In this document: positions 1 through 11,928 of the stretch, piece after piece
Layout of the letters: every line of letters starts with the position of its first letter
How positions within the stretch are numbered: the first letter of the stretch is position 1
Source of the DNA: Burkholderia sp. BCC0322
GTDB lineage: Bacteria; Pseudomonadota; Gammaproteobacteria; Burkholderiales; Burkholderiaceae
Direction of reading: 5' to 3'
Assembly (NCBI RefSeq): GCF_902833045.1
Contig: NZ_CADFDU010000001.1
Coordinates: 1-64,000, forward strand
Length of the DNA: 64,000 nucleotides
The notes under the pieces: model-generated
Databases searched by the model: none
What the model saw: the letters and a program-made list of their open reading frames with translations, nothing else
What the model was told of the DNA's origin: nothing
Program-made: the position numbers and the translations under genes

Positions 1-90
1 GATACTTTTGCTATCTGATCCGAGGATCAGCTCGCTTCCATCAAGCGCCCACACTTATCGGCTGTTAATTTTTAAAGAGCATTCTGCGAG
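1..90 (-). promoter_or_regulatory. rRNA operon leader with boxA antiterminator
   Basis: Read leftward, this stretch carries a boxA-like element (TGCTCTTTAAAAATT, complement of about 67-81) followed by the 'CAGCCGATAAGTGTGGG' segment that I associate with burkholderial rrn leaders or spacers. BoxA recruits the NusB/NusE antitermination complex in rRNA operons. Because a strong promoter lies just upstream (141-169), I read it as the transcribed leader of a leftward operon, with the 16S gene beyond the left edge. The alternative is a 16S-23S spacer, which the adjacent promoter makes unlikely. Confidence 0.75.
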
Positions 91-140
91 GAACTTTGCG
101 TTTCCCGGCAGCGCTGCGTTTTCAGCAGCAGAGAAGCGAG

Positions 141-169
141 ATTATGAACCGTGTTTCGCAACTCGTCAA
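141..169 (-). promoter_or_regulatory. Strong sigma-70 promoter of the leftward rRNA operon
   Basis: On the minus strand TTGACG (complement of 164-169) is followed by exactly 17 bases and then CATAAT (complement of 141-146). This is close to the sigma-70 consensus. The bases after the -10 are GC-rich (CTCGC), like the discriminator of stringently controlled rRNA promoters. The bases upstream of the -35 are a T-rich run that could act as an UP element. It points at the boxA leader, so it is most likely the rrn P1 promoter. Confidence 0.8.
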
Positions 170-172
170 AAA

Positions 173-212
173 ATATAAGGCGCCGCACGCTGCCGCGTGC
201 GGCGCCTTATAT
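173..212 (-). terminator. Intrinsic terminator after the phosphonate operon
   Basis: Two perfect 18-base arms (173-190 and 195-212) flank a TGCC loop. Read leftward, the hairpin is followed by TTTTTT, so it is a Rho-independent terminator for the leftward phosphonate operon ending at 230. The T run is also the start of the -35 box of the rRNA promoter, so the two elements share bases. Confidence 0.85.
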
Positions 213-229
213 AGAAGCAACGGAATCCG

Positions 230-781
230 TCAGTCCGCGCGCACCTGGCGCGCCACGATCTCCATATAGTGATCGAGATCCGGCGTGACCTTGCCCTCTT
301 CCTTCGCCGTATCGTCCCAGCGGCGCAGACGCAGCGCGTCCTCCGCGAACGAGCGCTGCAGGAACGCCGCCGCCTCCTCCTCACTGAAAATACCGCCCTG
401 CAGCGCGAGGCTGCGCACCGAGTCCGGCGACAGGCTCTCGAAGTAGCCGGCGTCCGTGCGGCACAGGCAGCGCTTCGCGTCGACGTGCAGCCGGATCGGC
501 TCCAGCACCGCATCGGAAAACAGCGGCCGCAGGAACGGCAGCACGTAATACTGATGCAGATCGTCGATCCCGCGCGCGCTTGGCGTCTCACCCTGGCGAT
601 TCAGCAGATGCCCGAGATCATGCAGGAACGCCGCCGCGACCAGCGCTTCGTCTGCCCCCGCCTCTTCCGCCAGCCATCCGCTCTGCAATGCGTGCTCGAG
701 CTGCGTGACCGGCTCCCCGCTATAGGCCACATGGCCATGTTCGCGATACAGCCCGTGGATCTCTTCCACCGTCAATGCCAT
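230..781 (-). CDS. PhnZ-like HD-domain oxygenase of phosphonate operons
   Basis: A 183-residue HD-superfamily protein of the group found in phosphonate degradation operons. The ligand set known from the mixed-valence di-iron oxygenase PhnZ can be lined up: H30, H54-D55, H76, H99 and an Asp at 156/157. The tyrosine and glutamate that gate the PhnZ site also have counterparts (Y20, E23), as does H58. PhnZ cleaves the C-P bond of 1-hydroxylated aminoethylphosphonate to give glycine and phosphate. It is the last gene of the operon, 4 bases after phnY and upstream of the terminator. No Fe(II)/2-oxoglutarate hydroxylase, the usual PhnZ partner, is in the window, so the substrate is uncertain. It may act on natural 1-hydroxyphosphonates. 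Confidence 0.8.
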   Translation of the reverse strand: MALTVEEIHGLYREHGHVAYSGEPVTQLEHALQSGWLAEEAGADEALVAAAFLHDLGHLLNRQGETPSARGIDDLHQYYVLPFLRPLFSDAVLEPIRLHVDAKRCLCRTDAGYFESLSPDSVRSLALQGGIFSEEEAAAFLQRSFAEDALRLRRWDDTAKEEGKVTPDLDHYMEIVARQVRAD

Positions 782-785
782 TCAT

Positions 786-4390
<3,605 letters not shown>

Positions 4391-4401
<11 letters not shown>

Positions 4402-5311
4402 CGTTGCCTCCCATCGCACGCCGGTTCACCCGGCGATAAACCGTATACAGCGCCAGCGACAGCGCGAGCATCACGACCGCGCCGGCCGACGCGGTCGGCA
4501 GGTCGAGGTCGACGGTCGCGCTGCTGTAGATCGCAACCGGCAGCGTCACGAGCCGCGCGCTGCCGAGCACAAGCAGAATCCCGAATTCGTTCAGCGTCAG
4601 CAGGAAGCACAGCACGGTGCCGGCGGCGATGCCCGGCCACGCGATCGGCAGCACGACGCGACGTGCAAGCATCCAGCCGGACGCGCCGAGGCTGCGCGCG
4701 GCTTCGATCAGCCGCAGGTCGAGCGTCGCGAACGACGCGAGCGTCGGCCGCACGACGAACGGCGTATAGAACACCGTCTGCGCGAGGATCACGCCGCCGA
4801 TGCCGAACAGGAAATCGAGCGGCGGATTCTCGAGATGGAACAGGTGCTGCAGCGCGATGCTGATCGAGCCTTGCGAGCCATACAGGAAGATCAGCGTGAA
4901 CGCGACGAGGAACGACGGAAACGCGACGTATAGTTCCAGGAAACGCGTGACGAGCGACGCGCCCGGAAACGGCTTGAAGAACAGCAGCGCAGCCAGCAGC
5001 ACACCGAGCACCGACGCGGTGCCGGCGCTCGCGAACAGCACGCCGAGCGTCGTCAGCAGCACGTTGCGCGTGTCGGGATTGCCGAAGAAGGTACGGTACG
5101 CGGCGAGACTCAGCCCGTGGTCGCCCGACACGCTCAGCAGCACGAGCCGCACCAGCGGATAGATGACGAGCGGGCCCAGCACGACGATCGCGAGCGCGGC
5201 CAGGTGCAGGTCGCCCATGCGCTTGCGGCGCCGCGCGGCGGCGGCGTGCGCGGCGGCCGACGCGAGCACGTGCGGCGGCAGGCCGGCGTCAGGGCTCGAT
5301 AAGGACGACAT
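4391..5311 (-). CDS. phnU: 2-Aminoethylphosphonate ABC transporter, permease U
   Basis: A 306-residue permease, partner of PhnV. A cytoplasmic N-terminal stretch rich in Ala and Arg precedes the first helix (about residues 35-57), and the EAARSLGASG coupling loop lies near residue 205. The start at 5311 (MSSLSS) has a GAGG site 7 bases upstream and overlaps phnT by 23 bases. The ATG at 5362 would add a basic tail with no support. Confidence 0.85.
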
Positions 5312-6404
5312 CGTCTGCCTCGCAATGCAGGGAAACGCGCGCACCGCGCTCGGGGGCCGCACCGCGGCCGCGTTGCATCGTCACGCGCACGGGTTCGTCG
5401 GGCGCCGCGTCGATCACGACCGCGATCGACAGGTCCGCGCCCTGCCATTCGACGGATGACACCGTGCCGTGCAGGCCGCCCGCGGCAAGCGGCATCACGG
5501 TGAGGCGCTCGGGGCGCACGCACGCGACCTTGCCGCGCACTTCGTGACGCGGATCGCCGAGCGGAAAGATCACGTGCGGCGGCAGCAGGTTTGCCGGGCC
5601 GAGATAGCGTGCGACGTAGCCGTCCTGCGGCGCGTCGTACAGCTGCTGCGGCGTGCCAAGCTGCGCGATGTGGCCATCGCGCATCAGCAGCGCGCGATCG
5701 GACAGCACGAGCGCGTCGTCGCGGTCGTGCGTCACGCAGACGACGGTCAGGTTCGGCAGGCGCTCGTGCAGCGCCTTCAGTTCGCTGCGCACCGACGCGC
5801 GCAGGTTGGCGTCGAGCGCCGACAGCGGCTCGTCGAGCAGCAGCACGTCCGGCTCGATCACGAGCGCGCGCGCCAGCGCGACGCGCTGCTGCATCCCGCC
5901 CGACAATAGTGCGGGCAGGTGGTGGCCCGCATCGCCGAGTTGCACGAGCTTCAGCGCATCGGCGACGCGGCGCGTCACTTCCGGCGACGCCATGCCGCGT
6001 GCGCGCAGCCCGAATGCCACGTTCTCGAACACCGTCAGGTGCGGGAACAGTGCGTAATTCTGGAACAGCAGACCGAGATTGCGCTTGTGCGGCGGCGCAT
6101 AGGTCAGGTCGCGTCCGGCAACGGTCAGCGTGCCGGTCAGGCCGTCGGCCTTCACGAACCCGGCGATGAAGCGCAGCAGCGTGGTCTTGCCGCAGCCGCT
6201 CTTGCCGAGCACGGTCAGAAATTCACCGGCACCGATCGACAGCGACAGATCTTCCAGCACCGTGCGTGCGCCGTAGCGCACGCTCAGGTGTTCGATCTGC
6301 ACGCCGCCCGGCGCGCCGGACCGCAGCGTCGCTCGCGGTTCGGCGGCGCCGAATGCGCCGGGATGGGTCAGGGTGGTTTCCACCGGGTTCATCCTCTTGC
6401 TCAC
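5289..6404 (-). CDS. phnT: 2-Aminoethylphosphonate ABC transporter, ATPase
   Basis: A 371-residue ABC ATPase with Walker A (GKSGCGKTT), signature (LSGGMQQRVALARA), Walker B (VLLLDEPLSALD), an H-loop (VTHDRDDA) and a C-terminal TOBE-like regulatory domain. It powers uptake by PhnU and PhnV. A second in-frame ATG at 6392 is possible. It lies 22 bases after phnS and overlaps phnU. Confidence 0.88.
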   Translation of the reverse strand: MSKRMNPVETTLTHPGAFGAAEPRATLRSGAPGGVQIEHLSVRYGARTVLEDLSLSIGAGEFLTVLGKSGCGKTTLLRFIAGFVKADGLTGTLTVAGRDLTYAPPHKRNLGLLFQNYALFPHLTVFENVAFGLRARGMASPEVTRRVADALKLVQLGDAGHHLPALLSGGMQQRVALARALVIEPDVLLLDEPLSALDANLRASVRSELKALHERLPNLTVVCVTHDRDDALVLSDRALLMRDGHIAQLGTPQQLYDAPQDGYVARYLGPANLLPPHVIFPLGDPRHEVRGKVACVRPERLTVMPLAAGGLHGTVSSVEWQGADLSIAVVIDAAPDEPVRVTMQRGRGAAPERGARVSLHCEADDVVLIEP

Positions 6405-6426
6405 AAATACAGGCGGCGTGCGCCGA

Positions 6427-7515
6427 TCACTTCGGCTTGACGACGTCGAGCTGCTTGCCCGAGCTGCCGATCACGTCCTTCTTCCAGCGCTCGATCCACA
6501 CCGGCTTCTTCGCCATCACCTGTGTCCAGTCGACCGGGATCAGCTTCACGCCCGCGATCGCCTTCTTGACCGCTTCGCCGTTCTTGCCGGCCAGCGGCAC
6601 GTCCGTGCGGCCCGGGATGCCGTACATGTCCGGCACCTTCGACTGCACTTCCGTCGACATCAGGTAGTCGATCAGCTTCTTGCCGGCGTCCTGGTTCGGG
6701 CCGCTCTTGATCAGGCCGATGCCGTACGGGAGCTGGAACGTGGTCGGCTGGTCGCCTTCCTTCGCGGCCAGGAAGATCGGCTTGACGGACAGCGCGCCGT
6801 GTTCGGCATCGTCGAGGTCCATCTGCAGGTCGCCGTTCGCGACGCTGATTTCGTTACGCGACAGCAGCACGTTCAGGTAGCCCGTGCCCTTCGTGTGGAA
6901 CTTCACGCTCTGCGACAGCTTCGCGAGGTAGTCGAATGCCTTGTCTTCGCCCATCAGCGACGTCGTCAGGATCAGCACGGCCATCCCGTCGCCGGCCGTG
7001 GCCGGGTTCGAGTACGCGACCTTGCCGGCGTAGGCCGGCGACAACAGGTCGGCGAACGTCTTCGGCTGGTTCTTCACGACGTCCGGGTTGATCGCGAACG
7101 AGAAGTAGTTGTTCACGAACGTCGCCCACGTACCGTCTTCAGCCTTCGCGATGGCCGGCACGTTCTTGTAGTTCACGCTCTGGTACGGCTGCAGCAGGCC
7201 CATCTGGCCAGCTTGCTGAATGAACGGCGGCAGCGTGACGATCACGTCGGCCTTCGGGGAATTCTTCTCGATGTTCGCGCGGTTGACGACTTCGCCGCTG
7301 CCCGCCGTCACGATGTTGACCTTGACGCCTTCCTTCTTCTCGAAGGCCGGCAGCACATCACGATAGAGGTTCTCGAGACCGTCTGCCGTATACAGCACGA
7401 CCGCGCTCGCCGCATGCGCGGGCAGCGCCGCGCCCATCAGACCGGCGACGCTGGCGGCCAGCGCCAGCTTGCGGAACGCGCCGGCAGCGGCGCGCGAGGG
7501 TTTCTGCAGTGTCAT
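6427..7515 (-). CDS. phnS: 2-Aminoethylphosphonate periplasmic binding protein
   Basis: A 362-residue extracellular solute-binding protein of the iron/thiamine/AEP type. A signal peptide is evident: basic start, hydrophobic core about 17-30, and AHA before the mature Ala-Ser. The start at 7515 has GGAG upstream, while the longer frame to 7542 would spoil the signal peptide. It is the first gene of the leftward phnSTUVAY operon and faces phnW. The product captures 2-aminoethylphosphonate in the periplasm. Confidence 0.88.
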   Translation of the reverse strand: MTLQKPSRAAAGAFRKLALAASVAGLMGAALPAHAASAVVLYTADGLENLYRDVLPAFEKKEGVKVNIVTAGSGEVVNRANIEKNSPKADVIVTLPPFIQQAGQMGLLQPYQSVNYKNVPAIAKAEDGTWATFVNNYFSFAINPDVVKNQPKTFADLLSPAYAGKVAYSNPATAGDGMAVLILTTSLMGEDKAFDYLAKLSQSVKFHTKGTGYLNVLLSRNEISVANGDLQMDLDDAEHGALSVKPIFLAAKEGDQPTTFQLPYGIGLIKSGPNQDAGKKLIDYLMSTEVQSKVPDMYGIPGRTDVPLAGKNGEAVKKAIAGVKLIPVDWTQVMAKKPVWIERWKKDVIGSSGKQLDVVKPK

Positions 7516-7774
7516 CTCACTTCTCCGTAGGCGGAACACCAAATGGCCGGGGCACGATCCGGCTCTCCTGTTTTTTCCGGGCAGGGCCGATCGACGACCT
7601 GCCTCGCCGCCGCGCTGAGGTTAGGTTTCGCACGGCAAGCGAAGGATCACAGCGTTCGATGACAAAGCCGTGACGAATGCCACAATTTCCAAAAAATGAC
7701 ACATTTTGCCAATATCATGCAAGTCATCCAGAAATGCCACCCGGCGTTTCTTCCGACCTTTGCAAGGGAAAACC
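7516..7774. promoter_or_regulatory. Divergent phnS/phnW control region with Pho-box-like repeat
   Basis: This 259-base gap drives phnS leftward and phnW rightward. On the minus strand TCGTCAC, four bases, then TTGTCAT (complement of 7659-7676) gives two GTCA repeats 11 bases apart, the 7+4+7 layout of a PhoB site. A further ATGACAC (7696-7702) and a loose dyad TTGC-N9-GCAA (7706-7722) lie nearer phnW. The latter could suit a LysR-type regulator, which is known for some phnWYA clusters. No regulator gene is adjacent. Confidence 0.45.
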
Positions 7775-8884
7775 ATGTCCGATCCGATTCTTCTCACGCC
7801 CGGCCCGCTCACCACGTCCGCCACAACCCGCCACGCAATGCAACACGACTGGGGCTCGTGGGATGCCGCTTTCAATCAACTGACGGCCAGCGTCTGCGCG
7901 GACCTCGTCGCGATCGCGCACGGCGGCGCCGAGTACGTGTGCGTCCCGATGCAGGGCAGCGGCACGTTCTCGGTCGAAGCCGCGCTCGGCACGCTGGTGC
8001 CGCGCGACGGCGTCGTGCTGGTGCCCGACAACGGCGCGTACTGCGCGCGCATCCTGAAGATTCTCGGCCGGCTCGGGATCGAAGCGATCGCGTTGCCGTT
8101 CGGCGAGGACGCCGCCGTCGATCCGGCCGCGATCGAAGCCGCGTTCGCGCGCGAGCCGCGCATCACGCACGTCGCGCAAGTGCACCTGGAGACGAGCGCC
8201 GGCATCCTGAACCCGCTCGACGACATCGCCGCCGTGTGCCGGCGCCACGGCAAGCGGCTGATCGTCGACGCAATGAGCTCGTTCGGCGCGCTGCCGATCA
8301 GGCTGGCGGGCAGCGGCATCGATGCGTTGATCTCGGCGAGCGGCAAATGTCTCGAAGGTGTGCCGGGGATGGGATTCGCGATCGTGCGGCGCGACGCGCT
8401 CGACGCGAGCGAAGGCAATTCGCCGTCGCTCGCGCTCGATCTCCACGATCAGTACGCGTACCTGATCAAGACGGGCCAGTGGCGCTTCACACCGCCGACG
8501 CACGTGATCGCCGCGCTGCGCGCCGCGCTCGACCAGTATCTCGCCGAAGGCGGCCAGCCGGCACGCGGCGCGCGCTATGCGGACAACTGCCGGACGCTGG
8601 TCGAATCGATGCACGCGCTCGGCTTCACGCCGTTCCTCGACGCGAGCGTGCAGGCGCCGGTGATCGTCACGTTCCACGCGCCCGACCACCCGGCCTACGA
8701 TTTCCGCCGCTTCTACGACGCGGTGCGCGACGCGGGCTTCATCCTGTATCCGGGCAAGCTCACGCAGCTCGAGACGTTCCGCGTCGGCTGCATCGGTGCG
8801 ATCGACTCGAACGATATCCGCCGTGCGGTCGCCGCGATCGCGCGGGCGGTCGAATCGCTCGGCATCGCGGTGCAGCGCGCATAA
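7775..8884 (+). CDS. phnW: 2-Aminoethylphosphonate:pyruvate aminotransferase
   Basis: A 369-residue PLP aminotransferase that moves the amino group of 2-aminoethylphosphonate to pyruvate, giving phosphonoacetaldehyde and alanine. Family hallmarks are the N-terminal [19 protein letters not shown] for phosphate/cofactor binding, and the [10 protein letters not shown] segment with the PLP lysine near residue 195. The start at 7775 has AAGGGAAAA upstream. It is transcribed away from phnS and is the entry step for PhnY and PhnA. Confidence 0.92.
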   Translation: MSDPILLTPGPLTTSATTRHAMQHDWGSWDAAFNQLTASVCADLVAIAHGGAEYVCVPMQGSGTFSVEAALGTLVPRDGVVLVPDNGAYCARILKILGRLGIEAIALPFGEDAAVDPAAIEAAFAREPRITHVAQVHLETSAGILNPLDDIAAVCRRHGKRLIVDAMSSFGALPIRLAGSGIDALISASGKCLEGVPGMGFAIVRRDALDASEGNSPSLALDLHDQYAYLIKTGQWRFTPPTHVIAALRAALDQYLAEGGQPARGARYADNCRTLVESMHALGFTPFLDASVQAPVIVTFHAPDHPAYDFRRFYDAVRDAGFILYPGKLTQLETFRVGCIGAIDSNDIRRAVAAIARAVESLGIAVQRA

Positions 8885-8925
8885 GCGCTGTATTCGCCAG
8901 CCGGCCCACCCGCCGGCGCGCGCAA

Positions 8926-8960
8926 GCAAAAAAGCCCGGCGGCCTTGCGGCTGCCGGGCT
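8926..8960 (-). terminator. Terminator of the quinate/shikimate operon
   Basis: Arms AGCCCGGC (8933-8940) and GCCGGGCT (8953-8960) form a GC-rich stem that, read leftward, is followed by TTTTTT. It lies 30 bases beyond the end of the leftward MFS gene. It also sits between convergent phnW and that gene, so it may stop both. Confidence 0.8.
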
Positions 8961-8989
8961 GACGCAACGGATGTGCGTGGAGCCAGTGC

Positions 8990-10333
8990 TTACAGCTCGA
9001 TTCGCTTGATGTCGCCGACGACGAAGATGTAAGACGCCGCACCGATCAGCGCGATCACGCCGATGAAAACGAGCGCGCCGACGAACGAACCGGTCGACGC
9101 GACGATGAAGCCGACCACGAGCGGCGTGATGATCCCGGCAAGGTTCGCCGCGAAGTTGAAGATGCCGCCCGTGACGCCGAGCAGGCCGTCCGGCGCGATG
9201 TCGGACACGAGCGTCCAGCCGAGTGCGGCCATCCCCTGCGCGAAGAACGCGACCGACATGATCGCGATCACGGCCTCGTTGCTCTGCACGTAGTTCGCGA
9301 GAATGATCGTCGATGCGAGCAGCAGGCCCGCGATGATCGGCAGCTTGCGCGCGAGGTTCGCGGACTTGCCGCGACGCAGCAGCCAGTCGGAGAAGATCCC
9401 GCCGAACATCACGCCGACCGATGCGGCGATAAACGGCATCACTGCGAAGAAGCCGATCTTCAGCCAGCCCATGTGGCGCTCGGTGGCGAGGTAGGTCGGG
9501 AACCAGGTCAGGAAGAACACGAGTGTCGAGTTGCCGGCGAACTGGCCGAGGCAGATGCCCGCGAGCTGGCGCTTCTTCAGCAGCTTTCCGGCCATCGACC
9601 AGCTGAATGCCTTGCGCTCGCCCTTGCCACCTTTGTCACCGTCCTTGCGCACGCCGTGCACCAGGCCACCGCCCGCCTCGATATAGGCCAGCTCCGCCGA
9701 ATTCGCGCCCGGATGGTTGCGCGGCTCGTGATAGAACTTCCACCAGACCAGGCCGAACACGATACCGACCGCACCGACGACCCAGAACAGCGAGCGCCAG
9801 CCGAACGCCCCCATCAGCGCGAACAGCACCGGACTGAAGAACGCGAGGCCGATGTACTCGCCGACGGTGTAGGTACCCGTCGCCATCGCGCGCTCGCTCT
9901 GCGGGAACCAGGTCGCGACGACGCGGCTGTTGGTCGGGAAGCACGGCGCCTCCGTGACGCCGAGGCCGAGACGGCAGGCGAGCAGCGTCGCGACGCCGGG
10001 CACGAAACCTTGCAGGAACGTGCAAAGCGACCACAGCGTCATCGACCAGTAATAGGTGATCTTGCTGCCGAAGCGGTCGAGGAACAGGCCGCCGGGCACC
10101 TGCATCGCGACGTACGTCCACGAGAACGCGGAGAACATGATGCCCATCACGGCCGCGTTGATGCCAAGCTCCTTGGTGAGCTGCGGCGCAGCCACCCCCA
10201 GCACGGTGCGGTCGAGGTAGTTGATCATCGTGCCGATCGCGAGCAGCGCGAGAATCTTGTAGCGCGCCGAGGTGCGCCGGACGGTGCCGGACGCCTGCGC
10301 CGGCGCGGCGCTCGTATGGGTGGTGTGCTGCAT
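8990..10333 (-). CDS. MFS transporter, probably for quinate/shikimate
   Basis: A 447-residue major facilitator protein of the anion:cation symporter group (glucarate/phthalate-transporter-like) with 12 predicted helices. The family motif NYLDRTVLGVAAPQL is in helix 1, followed by LDRFGSK in the first loop. A basic central loop (about 225-250) separates the two halves. It starts 31 bases after aroE in the aroQ-aroE operon and faces away from a 3-dehydroshikimate dehydratase gene, which points to quinate, shikimate or a similar acid as substrate. Specificity cannot be read from the sequence. Confidence 0.75.
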   Translation of the reverse strand: MQHTTHTSAAPAQASGTVRRTSARYKILALLAIGTMINYLDRTVLGVAAPQLTKELGINAAVMGIMFSAFSWTYVAMQVPGGLFLDRFGSKITYYWSMTLWSLCTFLQGFVPGVATLLACRLGLGVTEAPCFPTNSRVVATWFPQSERAMATGTYTVGEYIGLAFFSPVLFALMGAFGWRSLFWVVGAVGIVFGLVWWKFYHEPRNHPGANSAELAYIEAGGGLVHGVRKDGDKGGKGERKAFSWSMAGKLLKKRQLAGICLGQFAGNSTLVFFLTWFPTYLATERHMGWLKIGFFAVMPFIAASVGVMFGGIFSDWLLRRGKSANLARKLPIIAGLLLASTIILANYVQSNEAVIAIMSVAFFAQGMAALGWTLVSDIAPDGLLGVTGGIFNFAANLAGIITPLVVGFIVASTGSFVGALVFIGVIALIGAASYIFVVGDIKRIEL

Positions 10334-10364
10334 GGTCGTCTCCTGGTCTCTCTTTCTTGGGGGG

Positions 10365-11219
10365 TCAGCGCGCGACGAGCGACTGAAAGTGATCGAACAT
10401 CCGCTCGGCGTCGGGCGTGCGTCCGGTGAAGATCTCGAACGCGTCCACGGCCTGGTAGACGGCCATCCCGCCGCCCGGCAGCGTGGCGCAGCCGGCCGCG
10501 CGCGCTGCGTGGATCAGTTCGGTTTCGAGCGGGAAATACACGATGTCGGCCACCCACATGCCCGCGTGCAGCAGCTCGGCCGGCAGCGGCAGGCCCGGAT
10601 GCTTGGCCATGCCGGTCGGCGTGGCGTGGATCAGGCCCGTCGCGGCGCGCATCGCGCCCGCGAGATCGCCGCCGGGCGCGACCCGTGCCGCGGGGAAGCG
10701 CTGCTGCAGTTCGGCCGCGAGCGCGGCGGCGCGCGCGCCGTCGACGTCGAAAATCGTCAGTTCGGCCGCGCCCATCTGCAGCGCCGCATGCGCCACGGCC
10801 GCGCCCGCGCCGCCCGCGCCGAGCTGGACGACGCGTTCGAGCGACGCGCCGGGCAGCCCGCGGCGGAACGATTTCGCGAAGCCCGACCAGTCGGTGTTGT
10901 GACCGATCCGCTTGCCCTCCTTGAACAGCACGGTGTTCACCGCGCCGAGCGCACGCGCGTCGTCCGACAGCGCGTCGAGGTGCTCGATCACGCGCTGCTT
11001 GCACGGGTGCGTGATGTTCAGGCCGTTGTAGCCCATCCGCTGCGCGGCATCGAGCAGTTGCGGCAGTGCGTCGACGGTCACGCCGAGCGCATCGAGATCG
11101 ATGCGCCGGTACACATAGCCGAACCCCTGGCGGAATCCTTCTTCCTCGTGCATCGCGGGCGACAGCGAGCCGCCGATGCCCTGGCCGATCAGGCCGATCA
11201 GAAACGACGGGCGGCTCAT
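10365..11219 (-). CDS. aroE: Quinate/shikimate dehydrogenase (AroE family)
   Basis: A 284-residue AroE-family oxidoreductase. The substrate site shows [18 protein letters not shown] with the catalytic lysine and NTDWSGF with the catalytic aspartate. GAGGAGAAV is the dinucleotide loop. The MHEEEG segment resembles the NAD+-dependent catabolic quinate/shikimate dehydrogenases of the QsuD/RifI type more than the biosynthetic enzyme. The start overlaps the aroQ stop. Its role is oxidation of quinate to 3-dehydroquinate or shikimate to 3-dehydroshikimate, inferred from the neighbours. Confidence 0.82.
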   Translation of the reverse strand: MSRPSFLIGLIGQGIGGSLSPAMHEEEGFRQGFGYVYRRIDLDALGVTVDALPQLLDAAQRMGYNGLNITHPCKQRVIEHLDALSDDARALGAVNTVLFKEGKRIGHNTDWSGFAKSFRRGLPGASLERVVQLGAGGAGAAVAHAALQMGAAELTIFDVDGARAAALAAELQQRFPAARVAPGGDLAGAMRAATGLIHATPTGMAKHPGLPLPAELLHAGMWVADIVYFPLETELIHAARAAGCATLPGGGMAVYQAVDAFEIFTGRTPDAERMFDHFQSLVAR

Positions 11220-11671
11220 CGTGCGGCCCCCTGCGCGAACAGCGTCGCAAAACGCTGCAGCGCGAATACGTAGCCTTCGGTGCCGCAGCCGCAGATCACG
11301 GCTTCGGCAATCGCCGACACGTAGGAATGGTGACGGAACGCCTCGCGGCGATGCACGTTCGAAATGTGCACTTCGATCACCGGCTTCGCGATCGCGGAAA
11401 GCGCATCGGCCAGCGCCACCGACGTATGCGTATAGGCAGCCGGGTTGATCACGATGCCGTGCGTGTCGTGACGCGCGGCATGCAGCCAGTCGATCAGCTG
11501 GTGCTCGGCGTTCGACTGACGAAAGTCGATTTCCAGCCCGAGCGCCTCTCCCGCCGTGCGGCAGCGCTGCTCGAGGTCGGCGAGCGTTTCCGCGCCGTAG
11601 ATATGGGGCTCGCGCGTGCCCAGCAGATTCAGGTTCGGGCCGTTCAGCACCAGCACCTTGTGCTTGCTCAT
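11216..11671 (-). CDS. aroQ: Type II 3-dehydroquinate dehydratase
   Basis: A 151-residue type II dehydroquinase with [16 protein letters not shown] at the N-terminus (catalytic Arg and Tyr region), [15 protein letters not shown], and [17 protein letters not shown] in the substrate site. It interconverts 3-dehydroquinate and 3-dehydroshikimate. The start at 11671 is the usual [13 protein letters not shown]. The longer frame to 11713 is not supported. As the first gene of the operon opposite quiC it is probably a catabolic paralogue of the housekeeping copy. Confidence 0.9.
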   Translation of the reverse strand: MSKHKVLVLNGPNLNLLGTREPHIYGAETLADLEQRCRTAGEALGLEIDFRQSNAEHQLIDWLHAARHDTHGIVINPAAYTHTSVALADALSAIAKPVIEVHISNVHRREAFRHHSYVSAIAEAVICGCGTEGYVFALQRFATLFAQGAAR

Positions 11672-11785
11672 CGTGGTTCTGCTCCTTAAACAGGGGCAGA
11701 CCATGACCGGCACCGCCCCGAAGACATCGGAATTTGGCGCTAGTGTGCGCCCGCGAATCGGGACTGTCTTTTCGGGTTTTCGCTA

Positions 11786-11815
11786 ATTTGTACCAACTAG
11801 TTAGTTTGTACAATA
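11786..11815. promoter_or_regulatory. Symmetric divergent promoter/operator of the quinate genes
   Basis: The 14-base element ACCAACTAGTTAGT (11792-11805) is a palindrome of form ACNAACTAGTTNGT, typical of TetR-family operators. It is framed by TTGTAC (11788-11793) and TACAAT (11809-11814), which on the plus strand look like -35 and -10 boxes 15 apart. The minus strand gives TTGTAC and TACAAA in the same layout. One repressor bound here could silence aroQ-aroE-MFS and quiC together. No regulator gene is adjacent. Confidence 0.55.
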
Positions 11816-11928
11816 CGCATCACTAGCCTAGTAAATTCGGGATATGGCGTTCGCCGGGAATTCAACGACTGGTTCACTCCGGGCCGGCTCGACCGGCGCC
11901 ATGCCCCGCTCATCCGCAGGATTCGCCC

